Origin: Paracoccus sp. S1E-3 | GTDB taxonomy: Bacteria; Pseudomonadota; Alphaproteobacteria; Rhodobacterales; Rhodobacteraceae | Reading direction: 5' to 3' | Length of the DNA: 64,000 bases | Assembly (NCBI RefSeq): GCF_013868135.1 | Contig: NZ_JACEMU010000017.1 | Location: 75,853-139,852, forward strand | In this document: in pieces, positions 25,917 through 34,500 of the stretch | Numbering within the stretch: position 1 is the first letter of the stretch | Layout: each line of letters begins with the position of its first letter | The notes under the pieces: generated by a model | Databases searched by the model: none | Told to the model about the DNA's origin: nothing | Seen by the model: only the letters and a program-made list of their open reading frames with translations | Position numbers and translations under genes: made by a program

Positions 25917-27389
25917 TTACACCGAGAGGCAGATATATTTCAGCTCCAGATAGTCGTCGATCCCGTAATGGCTGCCCTCGCGGCCCAGACCCGATTGCTT
26001 GACGCCGCCGAAGGGCGCAACCTCGGTCGAGATGATCCCGGTATTCACGCCGACGATGCCATATTCCAGCCCCTCCTGCACGCGGGTGATGCGGCCGATG
26101 TCGCGGGCATAGAAATAGCTGGCCAGCCCGAAGATGGTATTGTTGGCCTTGTCGATGGCTTCCTGCTCGGTCTCGAAGCGGAACAGGGGGGCGAGGGGGC
26201 CGAAGGTCTCCTCGGTTGCGACCTTCATCTGGTCGGTCACGCCGGTCACCACGGTGGGTTCGAAGAACAGCCCGTCCTTGCGCTTGCCGCCGGTGACGAC
26301 CGTGCCGCCGCCGTCCAGAACGTCCCGGATGTGCTCCTCGACCTTTTCGACGGCGTCTTCGTTGATCAGCGGGCCGGTGGTCACGCCGGCTTCCAGCCCG
26401 TCGCCCACGCGCAGCTTTTCCACGGCCGCCGCCAGCTTTTCGGCGAAAGCGTCATAGACGCCTGCCTGCACATAGATGCGGTTCGCGCAGACGCAGGTCT
26501 GGCCGTTGTTGCGGAATTTCGATGCCATCGCGCCTTCGACGGCGGCATCCAGATCGGCATCGTCGAAGACGATGAACGGGGCATTCCCGCCCAGTTCCAT
26601 GCTGCATTTCAGCACCTGATCGGCGGCCTGGCGCAGCAGGATGCGCCCCACCTCGGTGGAGCCGGTGAAAGTCAGCTTGCGGATATGGGGGTTCTCGCAG
26701 AACTCCTTGCCGATATCGCTGCTGCGCGACGAGGTGACGATGCTGAAGATCCCCTTCGGCAATCCGGCGCGTTCGCCCAGCACCGCCAGCGCCAGTGCCG
26801 ACAGCGGCGTCTCGGCGGCGGGGCGGCCAACGAAGCCGCAGCCGGCGGCGATGGCAGGGCCGCATTTGCGCGTGATCATCGCGTTGGGGAAGTTCCACGG
26901 CGTGATCGAGCCGACGACCCCGATCGGCTGGCGGATCACGGTCAGCCGTTTGTCGGCCATATGGCCGGGAATGGTCTCGCCATAGACGCGCTTGGCTTCC
27001 TCGCCGAACCATTCGATGAAGCTGGCGCCGTAAGCGATCTCGCCTTTGGCTTCGGCCAGCGGCTTGCCCATCTCGGCGGTCAGGATGGTGCCGAGGTCGT
27101 CCTGGTTCGCCATCATCAGGTCGAACCAGCGCCGCATGATCTGGGCGCGTTCCTTGGCCGGGCGGGCGGCCCAGTCCTTCATGGCGAGGGCGGCGGCCTC
27201 GATGGCGCGGGCGACCTCGGCGCGGGACAGGTCGGCCACCTGCGCGATCACGTCGCCGCGCGCGGGGTTGATCACGTCGAAGGTGCGGCCGTCGTCGGCG
27301 TCGATCCATTCGCCCGCGACATAGGCGCGGGTTTCCAGCAGGCTCGGGTCCTTGAGCAGCGATTTCAGTCCGGTGATGTCTTTCGGCAT
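25917..27389 (-). CDS. gabD: NAD(P)-dependent succinate-semialdehyde dehydrogenase
   Basis: This 490-residue aldehyde dehydrogenase has the catalytic glutamate in CSMELGGNAPF and the catalytic cysteine in NNGQTCVCANR, where the CVC pair is typical of GabD enzymes. The cofactor region has GSITPWNFP and FTGSTEVGR. It would oxidise succinate semialdehyde to succinate in GABA or related catabolism. A strong SD (GGAGG) sits 5 nt before ATG 27389. No gabT is nearby, so the physiological route is uncertain, and other semialdehydes (for example glutarate semialdehyde) are possible. Confidence 0.85.
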   Translation of the reverse strand: MPKDITGLKSLLKDPSLLETRAYVAGEWIDADDGRTFDVINPARGDVIAQVADLSRAEVARAIEAAALAMKDWAARPAKERAQIMRRWFDLMMANQDDLGTILTAEMGKPLAEAKGEIAYGASFIEWFGEEAKRVYGETIPGHMADKRLTVIRQPIGVVGSITPWNFPNAMITRKCGPAIAAGCGFVGRPAAETPLSALALAVLGERAGLPKGIFSIVTSSRSSDIGKEFCENPHIRKLTFTGSTEVGRILLRQAADQVLKCSMELGGNAPFIVFDDADLDAAVEGAMASKFRNNGQTCVCANRIYVQAGVYDAFAEKLAAAVEKLRVGDGLEAGVTTGPLINEDAVEKVEEHIRDVLDGGGTVVTGGKRKDGLFFEPTVVTGVTDQMKVATEETFGPLAPLFRFETEQEAIDKANNTIFGLASYFYARDIGRITRVQEGLEYGIVGVNTGIISTEVAPFGGVKQSGLGREGSHYGIDDYLELKYICLSV

Positions 27390-27500
27390 GTTGTCCTCCG
27401 CAGGGTTGGCGAGATCATCATCACGACGCGGGCGACTTGTCAAAGCTGGCCTGCACAGCGCGATCACGAGGCTGTGTCAGCCGGGATGCATTTATTTATG

Positions 27501-27514
27501 AACCCGATCGGGTT
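27501..27514. promoter_or_regulatory. Perfect 14-bp palindrome upstream of gabD
   Basis: AACCCGATCGGGTT is self-complementary. It sits 112 bp upstream of the gabD start and could be a dimeric repressor site. The four-base centre makes it a poor terminator. Confidence 0.4.
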
Positions 27515-27562
27515 TCGGATCGTTTATCTGCAACGCGAAGTTCCCTCTTGGCGTACAAATGG

Positions 27563-27588
27563 AGGGGCGGGGACGGTGCCTCGCCCCT
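27563..27588. terminator. Hairpin after the S58 peptidase gene
   Basis: AGGGGCG (27563-27569) pairs with CGCCCCT (27582-27588). The T run is on the plus strand; on the minus strand it lies 4 bp after the peptidase stop. Termination is likely but its direction is unclear. Confidence 0.5.
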
Positions 27589-27591
27589 TTT

Positions 27592-28581
27592 TCACGGCCG
27601 CAGATCAGACCAGCAAAGTTGCAGGTCGCCCGGCATCGGGGTGGCGGCATGAACGCCGCGCGCGATGGCGCGGGCGAGGCAGCTCGCCGCGGCGTGACCC
27701 AGTGCGAAAACATCCTGTGCGGGGTCAGTCATCGCGCGCGCGCCGGTCGAGACCGCGAAGATCAGGTCGCCGTCGAAAGGCGTGTGGCTGGGCAGCAGCG
27801 CGCGCGCCATGCCGTCATGGGCCGCGGTCGCCAGCCGCTGCAGCGCGGGCTTGCCCAGGCGGGCGTCGGTGGCGACGATGGCGATGGTGGTCGCCTCGCC
27901 CAGCCGCTTGGCGGGCTTGGGTTCGAAACCGGGATCGAAATCGCGGGCGGGTCCGAGGCCGCCGAACTCGGCCGCCATTTCCCACGGGGCAGCCCAGAAA
28001 TGGCGGCTTTCGCCGACGGTGGCCGATCCCAGCGCATTCACCACCACCAGCGCCCCCACGGTGATGCCGCTGTCCAGCACCGCCGAAGCGGAGCCGAGCC
28101 CGCCCTTGAACCGTGCCGTCATAGCGCCCATTCCCGCACCGGCCGAGCCGATGGCAAAATCTCCGGCCGCACTTTCCAGCGCCCTCCGGCCAAGCGCGGG
28201 ATAGGGATTGTCGGTCCAGCCCTTGTCGCCGCCGTTCAGCAGGTCGAAGACGATGGCGCCGGGGACGATCGGCACCCGCGCCTCGCCCACCGCAAAGCCG
28301 CGTCCCATGGCGCGCAGGCCGGCCATCACCCCGTCCCCCGCCGACAGTCCGAAGGCCGAGCCGCCCGAGAGAAAGATCGCGTCGACCGCCTCGACCAGCT
28401 TGTCCGGCGCCAGCAGGTCGGTTTCGCGGGTGCCCGGCGCGCCGCCCATGACATGGACGGCGGCGGCGAAAGGGGCATCCCCCGTCAGCACCGTCGTGCC
28501 GGATCTGAGCGTCGCGTCATCGGCATTGCCGACGCGCAGGCCGCTTACATCGGTGATGAGGTTGCGGGGTCCGGGGCGCAT
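27592..28581 (-). CDS. S58 (DmpA/P1) family aminopeptidase-like protein
   Basis: This 329-residue protein matches the P1 peptidase/DmpA family of Ntn-hydrolases that self-cleave before the nucleophile. Supporting stretches are GLRVGNADD near the N-terminus, FLSGGSAFGLSAGDGV (about residues 70-85), and VVVNALGSATV, where the self-cleavage site lies in family members. Members cleave N-terminal residues from peptides or beta-amino acids. The nucleophile here (Ser or Thr after the Gly) cannot be assigned with certainty. ATG 28581 is preceded by GGGAAA. It lies 10 bp after the SDR gene, so they form an operon. Confidence 0.78.
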   Translation of the reverse strand: MRPGPRNLITDVSGLRVGNADDATLRSGTTVLTGDAPFAAAVHVMGGAPGTRETDLLAPDKLVEAVDAIFLSGGSAFGLSAGDGVMAGLRAMGRGFAVGEARVPIVPGAIVFDLLNGGDKGWTDNPYPALGRRALESAAGDFAIGSAGAGMGAMTARFKGGLGSASAVLDSGITVGALVVVNALGSATVGESRHFWAAPWEMAAEFGGLGPARDFDPGFEPKPAKRLGEATTIAIVATDARLGKPALQRLATAAHDGMARALLPSHTPFDGDLIFAVSTGARAMTDPAQDVFALGHAAASCLARAIARGVHAATPMPGDLQLCWSDLRP

Positions 28582-28591
28582 CGCGTTTCCC

Positions 28592-29332
28592 TTATATGCA
28601 ACGGCCGCCGTCGACTTCCATGGCGACGCCGGTGATCATGGAGGCCTCGTCCGAAGCAAGGAAGCAGGCCGCATTGCCCAGATCCTCAGGCGTGGAGAAG
28701 CGGCCGATCGGGATGGTGGACAGGAATTTTGCCCGCATTTCCGGGGTATCTTCCCCCATGAAGCTGGCCAGCAGCGGCGTTTCCCCGGCCACCGGGTTCA
28801 GCGCGTTGACGCGGATGCCGAAGGGCGCAAGCTCGACCGCCATCGCCCGCGTGGCGGTGATGACCCAGCCTTTCGAGGCGTTATACCAGCTGAGCCGCGG
28901 CCGCGGCGACACGCCGGCGGTCGAGGCGATATTGACGATGGCACCGGATTTCTGCGCCTTCATCAGCGGCACGATGGTCTTCGCGGCCAGAAAGATCGCC
29001 TTGCAGTTCACCGCCAGGATGCGATCGAAATCCGCTTCCGAGACCTCCTCCATCGGGCTGGGCAGATGGGTCACGCCGGCATTGTTGACCAGGATGTCGA
29101 TGCGCCCACCGAGGCGCAGCGTGGCCTCGGTCATGGCGCGGATGCCGTCTTCGGTGGCAACATCGGCGGTGACGGGGGTGCCGCCGATCTCCTCGGCGAT
29201 GGCGCGGGCAGCGTCGCCGTTGCGGTCCGCCACCACGACCCGGGCGCCCTCGGCGGCGAATTTCCGCGCGATCCCGGCGCCGAAGCCCGAGCCCGCTCCG
29301 GTCACGATGGCGATCTTGTCCTGAAGTCTCAT
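28592..29332 (-). CDS. Short-chain dehydrogenase/reductase
   Basis: This 246-residue classical SDR has the cofactor motif TGAGSGFG (about residues 11-18), NNAG (about 87-90), a catalytic Ser in the NIAST segment and the YNASK active site (Tyr and Lys). R38/D37-type residues (VADRNGD) suggest NAD(H) preference. The C-terminal MEVDGGRCI is typical of FabG-like enzymes, but acid or sugar dehydrogenases have the same ending. The substrate cannot be read from the sequence. It lies upstream of, and close to, the S58 peptidase gene. Confidence 0.85.
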   Translation of the reverse strand: MRLQDKIAIVTGAGSGFGAGIARKFAAEGARVVVADRNGDAARAIAEEIGGTPVTADVATEDGIRAMTEATLRLGGRIDILVNNAGVTHLPSPMEEVSEADFDRILAVNCKAIFLAAKTIVPLMKAQKSGAIVNIASTAGVSPRPRLSWYNASKGWVITATRAMAVELAPFGIRVNALNPVAGETPLLASFMGEDTPEMRAKFLSTIPIGRFSTPEDLGNAACFLASDEASMITGVAMEVDGGRCI

Positions 29333-29904
29333 GCGGTCCCCCCTGCTGCGGGGTGGACTGTGGCGCGAAGCGGGGCCGGGGGCAAGCCATGCGGTCGGAC
29401 GGCCCGGCGCCGCCCCGCAGGCAGCGCGTCAACGGCACCATGGACGCCGAAGGTCTGGATCTGGGTGCCTCTTGCGTCGATGTCGGGGCCGGACTCGGCC
29501 GCGGCATGAGTGAGCAAGGGGCGGTTTGGGGCGCAGGTTTTGTGGGCGGCCCGAAGACCTGGCCCGGCTCATCGCCTCGGCCGTTTCTGCCCCATGCCCC
29601 CGACCGGAATCGGCAGCAAGACCGCCGAGGCCGCAAATCTGTCGATTACCACCTCGCGGATCGAATGCAGCAGGAAATCAGTGCCGATAGGCATTCCTGT
29701 CTGATCCAAACGCTTGCCGCGCCCGCCTTGCAGGGGGCAGTCAGTGCGGTGTTCACCGTGACTTCCGCCGGGACGAATGATGCCGCATGTCGCCCCGCTT
29801 TTCACGTCATCCGACGCCCGCAAAGCCGCGAGGGCGGTGCAGACACCGCCCTCGGGCCATCATCGTGCCGGTCCCGGCGCCGCCCGAGACGGCAGGGATT
29901 CGGG
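29333..29904. other. Intergenic stretch of 572 bp without a recognisable gene
   Basis: No reading frame here gives a protein I recognise, and base composition is less coding-like than the flanks. The only clear structure is the hairpin listed at 29830-29853. It may be the remains of a lost gene. Confidence 0.5.
29830..29853. terminator. Perfect hairpin after the carboxylesterase gene
   Basis: GAGGGCGGTG (29830-29839) pairs with CACCGCCCTC (29844-29853) around CAGA. It lies 51 bp past the minus-strand stop at 29905. There is no T run. Confidence 0.5.
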
Positions 29905-30534
29905 TTACGCCGCCGTCGCCGGATGGGGCGCGCTGCGCAGAAACTCGACCAACGCACCCAATTCCTCGCGCCGGATCTCGTGGCCGCCGTCGTGATAGGA
30001 GGTGGCGAGCAACCCACCCTGCGCACGGGTCCAGTCCGCCAGCCGCTCGGTCATCGGCCAGGGGCAGATCGGATCATTGTGCCCGGCGGTGATCAGCACC
30101 TGCCGACCCTTCAGGCCGGGCGCCGGTGCAGGCTGCCACGGGATCAGCGGGTGCAGCAGGCCCACACGGTCGAACAGATCGGGACGAGCGATCATCACCG
30201 AGGCGAGGATATTCGCCCCGTTGGAATAGCCGAAGCCGTAGAGGGGGCGGCCCGGATGTTGCGCCCTGAAGCCCTCGACATAGCTGGCCAGCTTGTCGGT
30301 CGCCCGCGCCAGATCGGCCATGTCATAGACGCCCTCGCCGGTGCGGCGAAAGAAGCGCGCCGCACCCATTTCCGACACGTCACCGCGCGGTGAGACGACG
30401 CCGGCGCCGGGCAGCAGGTCCTGCGCCAGACCGAAGAACTGATTTTCGTCGCCGCCGGTCCCGTGAAAGGCAAAGACCAGCGGGGCGTCTCCCTGCGGCT
30501 GTTTGATCAGGGCGTGATAGCTGTCATTGGGCAT
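29905..30534 (-). CDS. MhqD-like alpha/beta hydrolase (phospholipase/carboxylesterase family)
   Basis: This 209-residue enzyme has the nucleophile elbow GYSNG, acid in NDPICP and histidine in DGGHEI, with an oxyanion stretch FHGTGGDE near residue 24. It matches the MhqD group of esterases. In Bacillus, mhqD is induced by hydroquinones and works beside the dioxygenase MhqO, which is exactly the neighbour here, 12 bp upstream. The reaction is therefore likely ester cleavage in quinone or aromatic detoxification; the substrate is unknown. It has no signal peptide. Confidence 0.82.
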   Translation of the reverse strand: MPNDSYHALIKQPQGDAPLVFAFHGTGGDENQFFGLAQDLLPGAGVVSPRGDVSEMGAARFFRRTGEGVYDMADLARATDKLASYVEGFRAQHPGRPLYGFGYSNGANILASVMIARPDLFDRVGLLHPLIPWQPAPAPGLKGRQVLITAGHNDPICPWPMTERLADWTRAQGGLLATSYHDGGHEIRREELGALVEFLRSAPHPATAA

Positions 30535-30546
30535 GTTCCGTCCTCC

Positions 30547-31476
30547 TCAGACGATTTCCGGCAGCCGGCGTTCGATCTGCGCGCGGAAGGGGCGATAGCG
30601 CTCGGGCAGCATCAGCGACTGGCCGAGGTTCGCGGTATCCTCGTCGCGGTCGAAACCGGGTTCATTGGTGGCGATCTCGAACAGCACCCCGCCGGGCGTG
30701 CGGAAATAGATCGCCCAGAAATAATCGCGGTCGATCACCGGCGTCACCTGATAGCCGGTGTCCAGCAGGGCCTTGCGGACCGCCAGCTGAGCGGCACGAT
30801 CCTCGACCGCAAAGGCGATGTGATGGACCGAACCCGCGCCCTGATGGGCGTGACCGGCATCGGGCAGTTCCTCAAGGTCGATGGTCCGGGCTGCGTTGCC
30901 GCCCTCGATCCGATAGCGGGTGATGGCGCCCTGCGTTTCGTCCTTCTGATAGCCCATGAAGGTCAGAAGCTCGCCCGTGGCGGCCGCGTCGCGCAGCCGG
31001 AAGCGCGCACCGTGAAAGCCTAAGATTCCCTCGGCATCGCCGATGCCCTCGCCGGTCCAGGCGGTTCGGCCATCGGCCTCGGCCTCGACAAGGGCGAAGT
31101 TGTCGGCATCAGGCCCGGCGAATTCCAGCCGGCTTTCGCCAAGGAAGCTGTCCTCTTTCAGGCCGGTGACGCCCTTCCCGGCCAGATGGTCTTTCCAGAA
31201 CCCCAGCGAGCCCTTGGGCACGGCGAATTCGGTCACCCCGACCTCGCCCACGCCGCGCTTGCCGCGCGGCATCTGACCGAAGGGGAAATAGGTCATGACC
31301 GAGCCGGGGGTGCCGATCTCGTCACCGTAATAGAGGTGATAGACCTCGGGCGCGTCGAAATTCACGGTTTTCTTGACCCGGCGCAGCCCCAGTGTCCTGG
31401 TGAAGAACTGGTTGTTTTCGTTCGCGTCCGCCGCCATCGAGGTGACGTGGTGCAGGCCCTTGATGTGCTTTTCCAT
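30547..31476 (-). CDS. MhqO-like ring-cleaving dioxygenase (VOC family)
   Basis: This 309-residue two-module VOC protein has metal ligands expected in GLHHVT (His, about residue 9), VHHIAF (His, about 222) and LFEIAT (Glu, about 269). Regions such as NFDAPEVYHLYYGDE and FGQMPRGKRG fit the MhqO/PcpA-like extradiol dioxygenases that open hydroquinone rings. Together with the esterase gene it forms a two-gene operon divergent from a LysR gene. The strong inverted repeat next to the LysR start may control both. The true substrate (hydroquinone, catechol, chlorinated phenol) is not known. Confidence 0.82.
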   Translation of the reverse strand: MEKHIKGLHHVTSMAADANENNQFFTRTLGLRRVKKTVNFDAPEVYHLYYGDEIGTPGSVMTYFPFGQMPRGKRGVGEVGVTEFAVPKGSLGFWKDHLAGKGVTGLKEDSFLGESRLEFAGPDADNFALVEAEADGRTAWTGEGIGDAEGILGFHGARFRLRDAAATGELLTFMGYQKDETQGAITRYRIEGGNAARTIDLEELPDAGHAHQGAGSVHHIAFAVEDRAAQLAVRKALLDTGYQVTPVIDRDYFWAIYFRTPGGVLFEIATNEPGFDRDEDTANLGQSLMLPERYRPFRAQIERRLPEIV

Positions 31477-31557
31477 GATCGTCTCCGATTGGGATGAATT
31501 CCTGTTGCCATGAAAATAGGGCGGCGGTTATGAAAGACCATAGCAATGAATGGGCAT

Positions 31558-31584
31558 TGATTATTGCGAAGAAGGTAATAATCA
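31558..31584. promoter_or_regulatory. LysR-type operator (8-bp perfect inverted repeat, 11-bp spacer)
   Basis: TGATTATT (31558-31565) and AATAATCA (31577-31584) are perfect inverted repeats with an 11-bp spacer, fitting the T-N11-A rule for LysR regulators. The site ends 4 bp before the LysR start codon, so it could block its own translation or transcription, and it lies 82 bp from the dioxygenase start. Confidence 0.68.
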
Positions 31585-31588
31585 GGCG

Positions 31589-32500
31589 ATGCAGGACCTG
31601 AAACCGATCCGCGTTTTTCTGGAGGTTGCCCGGCAGCAGAGCTTTGCCGGCGCGGCGCGCAGGCTGCATCTGACACCCGCCTCGGTCACACGCATCGTCG
31701 CCCGGCTGGAGGAGGATCTGGGCCAGCAATTGCTGGTGCGGACGACGCGCAAGGTCTCGCTGACCTCGGCCGGGGCACTGGTCGCCACCCGCTATCAGTC
31801 GCTGATCGAGGCCTTCGACCGCGTGGCCGAGGATCTGAACCGCGAGATGCAGCCCTTTCGCGGGCGGATCGCGATCAATGCGCCGGTCTCATTCGGGCTG
31901 CGGCTGCTGCCCTCGCTGCTGGAGCGTTTCACGCTCGCCTATCCGAATGTCGATCTGTCCATCCAGCTGACCGACCGGCTGGTCGATATCGTCACCGAAG
32001 ACTGCGACCTGTCGATCCGGCTTTCGTCGCCGCCAACGGACAAGTCGACGATCTGGCGCCGGCTGTGCAAGGTGCCGCTGCGCGCGGTCGCTGCGCCCCG
32101 GTTGTTCGACCGCCATCCGGTGCCCCGGACGCCCGATGATCTGGAGCCGCGCCTGTGCCTGTCCTATGGCGCCGACGAAAGCCCGGAAGTGTGGAGTTTC
32201 CGCAAGGGCGCGCTGAAACAGGCCGTGACGGCCGGCACCGCGATCCGCACCAATAACGGCGATCTGCTTTACGCCCTGGCGCGGGAGGGCGTGGGCATCG
32301 TCGTGCTGCCCGAATTCCTTGTCGCCGAAGGGCTGCGGCAGGGCGAGGTGGTGCCGGTGCTGCCGGACTGGTCGCTGCCGCAGCTGTGGCTGTCGCTGTT
32401 CTATCCACCCTACGAGGCGCTGCCGCCGCTCGTTGCGACCTTCAGCGATTTTATGGAAGCCTATCTTGCTGATGCGATCGGGTTTGACTTCACAAGCTGA
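31589..32500 (+). CDS. LysR-family regulator of the mhq-like operon
   Basis: This 303-residue protein has an N-terminal winged HTH (FLEVARQQSFAGAARRL, TPASVTRIVARLEEDLG) and a type-2 periplasmic-binding effector domain (INAPVSFGLRLLPSLLE onward). It is divergent from the dioxygenase-esterase pair, and an operator-like repeat sits at its start, so it likely senses a quinone or phenol and controls that pair. I choose ATG 31589; an in-frame ATG at 31550 would add 13 residues and include the operator in the coding sequence. The Bacillus homologues use a MarR regulator, so the control type has been exchanged. Confidence 0.83.
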   Translation: MQDLKPIRVFLEVARQQSFAGAARRLHLTPASVTRIVARLEEDLGQQLLVRTTRKVSLTSAGALVATRYQSLIEAFDRVAEDLNREMQPFRGRIAINAPVSFGLRLLPSLLERFTLAYPNVDLSIQLTDRLVDIVTEDCDLSIRLSSPPTDKSTIWRRLCKVPLRAVAAPRLFDRHPVPRTPDDLEPRLCLSYGADESPEVWSFRKGALKQAVTAGTAIRTNNGDLLYALAREGVGIVVLPEFLVAEGLRQGEVVPVLPDWSLPQLWLSLFYPPYEALPPLVATFSDFMEAYLADAIGFDFTS

Positions 32501-32940
32501 GAGTGCCGCCGGACGGCGCTGCGCGCAAGCTTGATGAAGCCGCGCGGGACCTCGCTTGCAGGCCTGTGCGAGCTGGCTGGCAGGGCTTTGCCGGTGTGAA
32601 GAAAGATCATCTTGTGACAGACCCAAATGGCGACCTGCCCACAGCGGCTGGCAGGCAAGGTGTTGCGTGCAATGGCACTGCGCATCGGACCGTCCAACTC
32701 TGAAGTCCGTCGATGTTAGTGTCCACATCCGAGCGTGCGGAGCTCATTCGCATATTTATGGTTCTTGTCTGGCATCACCCAAGCGCCAGCACCGAACCAT
32801 TGCCGACGGGCTTAAGCGCGGCAATGCGGGCAGTTGAAGGGCAATGCGGGCAGGGTGAAGGCAGTCTCTTGAGCAGAAGGCGCTTCATGCGTCATGATGC
32901 TGATGACGCCGACTTACTCGGCAGGAAAGCGCAAGAAAAT
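32501..32940. other. Intergenic stretch of 440 bp with a short tandem repeat
   Basis: No gene is recognisable. Its base composition looks lower in GC than the flanks. At 32820-32860 a 20-bp unit (GGCAATGCGGGCAGTTGAAG) is followed directly by a near copy with one extra G. It may be a decayed insertion. Confidence 0.5.
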
Positions 32941-33017
32941 TGGTGACCCCGGCAGGATTTGAACCTGCAACCTGCCCCTTAGGAGGGGGCTGCTCTATCC
33001 AGTTGAGCCACGGGGCC
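32941..33017 (-). tRNA. tRNA-Arg(CCU)
   Basis: Read on the minus strand: acceptor stem GGCCCCG/CGGGGTC (one G-U), D-stem GCTC/GAGC, anticodon stem-loop GCCCC-CTCCTAA-GGGGC with anticodon CCT, and T-arm GCAGG-TTCAAAT-CCTGC. CCA is encoded at the 3' end (TGG at 32941-32943). It sits directly upstream of a LacI gene on the opposite strand. Confidence 0.95.
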
Positions 33018-33114
33018 GCCGCCCTCCTTCTGCCGGTCTGCGCGTCATTTGGCAAGATGCTTGCCCTAGGAGGCTGTCATGCGCTAACTCAAGCAAACTA
33101 CTCAGGACAAATGA

Positions 33115-34137
33115 ATGCCCCAACGCAAGAAACGCCGTCCGCTGACGTTGCGCGACGTATCCGAAGCCTCGGGCGTGTCCGAAATGACTGTCAGCCGGGT
33201 CCTGCGCAATCGGGGCGACGTTTCGGCCGCCACGCGCGAAAAGGTGCTGACCGCCGCCAAGACCCTGGGATATGTACCCAACAAGATCGCCGGCGGCCTG
33301 GCCAGCCAGCATGTGAACCTTGTCGCCGTGGTCATTCCGTCGCTGGCCAATCTGGTCTTTCCCGATGTGCTGAGCGGCATCTCGGCCGAGCTGGACGATA
33401 CCCCCTTCCAGCCGGTGATCGGCGTCACGAATTACTCTCTCTCGCGCGAGGAGGCGGTGCTCTATGACATGCTGTCCTGGCGGCCTTCGGGGGTGATCCT
33501 GGCCGGGCTGGAGCACAGCCGCACCTCGCGTGCAATGCTGGAGGCGGCCTCGATCCCGGTGGTCGAGATCATGGATATCGACGGCGATGTGATCGATACG
33601 GCGGTCGGCATCAGCCATCTGGAGGCCGGGCGTCAGATGGCGGCCGAGATTCTGGGTGCGGGCTACCGCCGGATCGGCTTCATCGGCACGCATATGCCCG
33701 AAGACCATCGCGCCAAGAAGCGTCTGGCCGGGCTGGAGGCCGCGCTTCAGCAGGCGGGGGTGCCGCTGGCGGCGCGCGAATTCTATCAGGGCGGTTCGTC
33801 GCTGGCGAAGGGGGTAGAGCTGACCGAGCGTATCCTCACGCGCGAACCGGATCTTGATTTTCTCTATTACTCCAATGACATGATCGGTGCTGGCGGCCTT
33901 TTATGGTGCCGCGAGCAGGGCTATGACATTCCCGGCAAGCTGGGGCTGGCCGGGTTCAATGGCGTCGATCTGCTGGACGGCCTGCCGATGCGGCTGGCCA
34001 CCACCGACGCACGCCGGGTCGATATCGGACGCCGCGCCGCGCGTATCGTCGCCGGCAAGGAGCCGCGTCCCGAAAGCGACAAGCTGATCCTGACGCCCTA
34101 TTTCATTCCCGGCGACACCATCCGCAGTCCTGCCTGA
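33115..34137 (+). CDS. LacI-family transcriptional regulator
   Basis: This 340-residue protein has an N-terminal LacI HTH (LTLRDVSEASGVSEMTVSRVLRN region, about residues 10-35) with hinge NKIAGGLASQ, and a sugar-binding domain. It resembles the GntR (gluconate) branch of LacI in length and in the PSLANLVFPDVLSGI segment. No sugar-transport genes are adjacent, so the effector is unknown. AGGA 8 nt upstream supports ATG 33115. It follows the tRNA-Arg gene on the other strand. Confidence 0.85.
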   Translation: MPQRKKRRPLTLRDVSEASGVSEMTVSRVLRNRGDVSAATREKVLTAAKTLGYVPNKIAGGLASQHVNLVAVVIPSLANLVFPDVLSGISAELDDTPFQPVIGVTNYSLSREEAVLYDMLSWRPSGVILAGLEHSRTSRAMLEAASIPVVEIMDIDGDVIDTAVGISHLEAGRQMAAEILGAGYRRIGFIGTHMPEDHRAKKRLAGLEAALQQAGVPLAAREFYQGGSSLAKGVELTERILTREPDLDFLYYSNDMIGAGGLLWCREQGYDIPGKLGLAGFNGVDLLDGLPMRLATTDARRVDIGRRAARIVAGKEPRPESDKLILTPYFIPGDTIRSPA

Positions 34138-34499
34138 CCGCCGCCACGCGGTATCCGTGGAAGGGGCAGCCGGGCGCGAAAGCCTGGAGGGGCCCGGTCG
34201 TCGCGATCCCCCGGACCGCCCTGCAGAGCGCGAAGCGTTTCGGTTCACCGCACAAAGCCCTGATCGCCGGGGCGCAGTCCTGCTGAATCTGCGCAGGACG
34301 TCGTAAAGCGCCACCCCTGCCGGGCGTTCAGCCGGATGCGGATGGGCGCGCCTCGGGGCCGGGCGCGACCGGAAAAAATGCGGCCTTCGCCAATCATTTG
34401 CGCCAGAAATCGCTATCTCCGCCGATCGGGTGTCCTGCGCAGGCTTGCAAGTTTCCTTACTTTTCTGCAATAAACTGCAAAACCATGTAGATTATTGCA
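34138..34499. other. Intergenic stretch of 362 bp upstream of the DeoR gene
   Basis: I see no gene. The last 55 bp carry four phased TGCAA repeats, listed separately. The middle part is G/C-rich with no clear hairpin or riboswitch. Confidence 0.5.
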
Positions 34500-34500
34500 A
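34446..34500. promoter_or_regulatory. Four TGCAA repeats phased at 10-bp multiples before the DeoR gene
   Basis: TGCAA starts at 34446, 34466, 34476 and 34496, so the spacing is 20, 10 and 20 bp, about two, one and two helical turns. The last overlaps the start codon at 34500. Regular phasing on one face of the helix suggests binding of an oligomeric regulator, perhaps the DeoR protein itself. Confidence 0.5.

Noticed and set aside
29353..30393. 346-codon plus-strand frame across the gap and esterase gene
   Set aside because: Its second half is antisense to the esterase gene, and the first half has no recognisable features.
32713..32946. 77-codon gene before tRNA-Arg
   Set aside because: It runs into the tRNA gene, shows no SD and matches no family I know.
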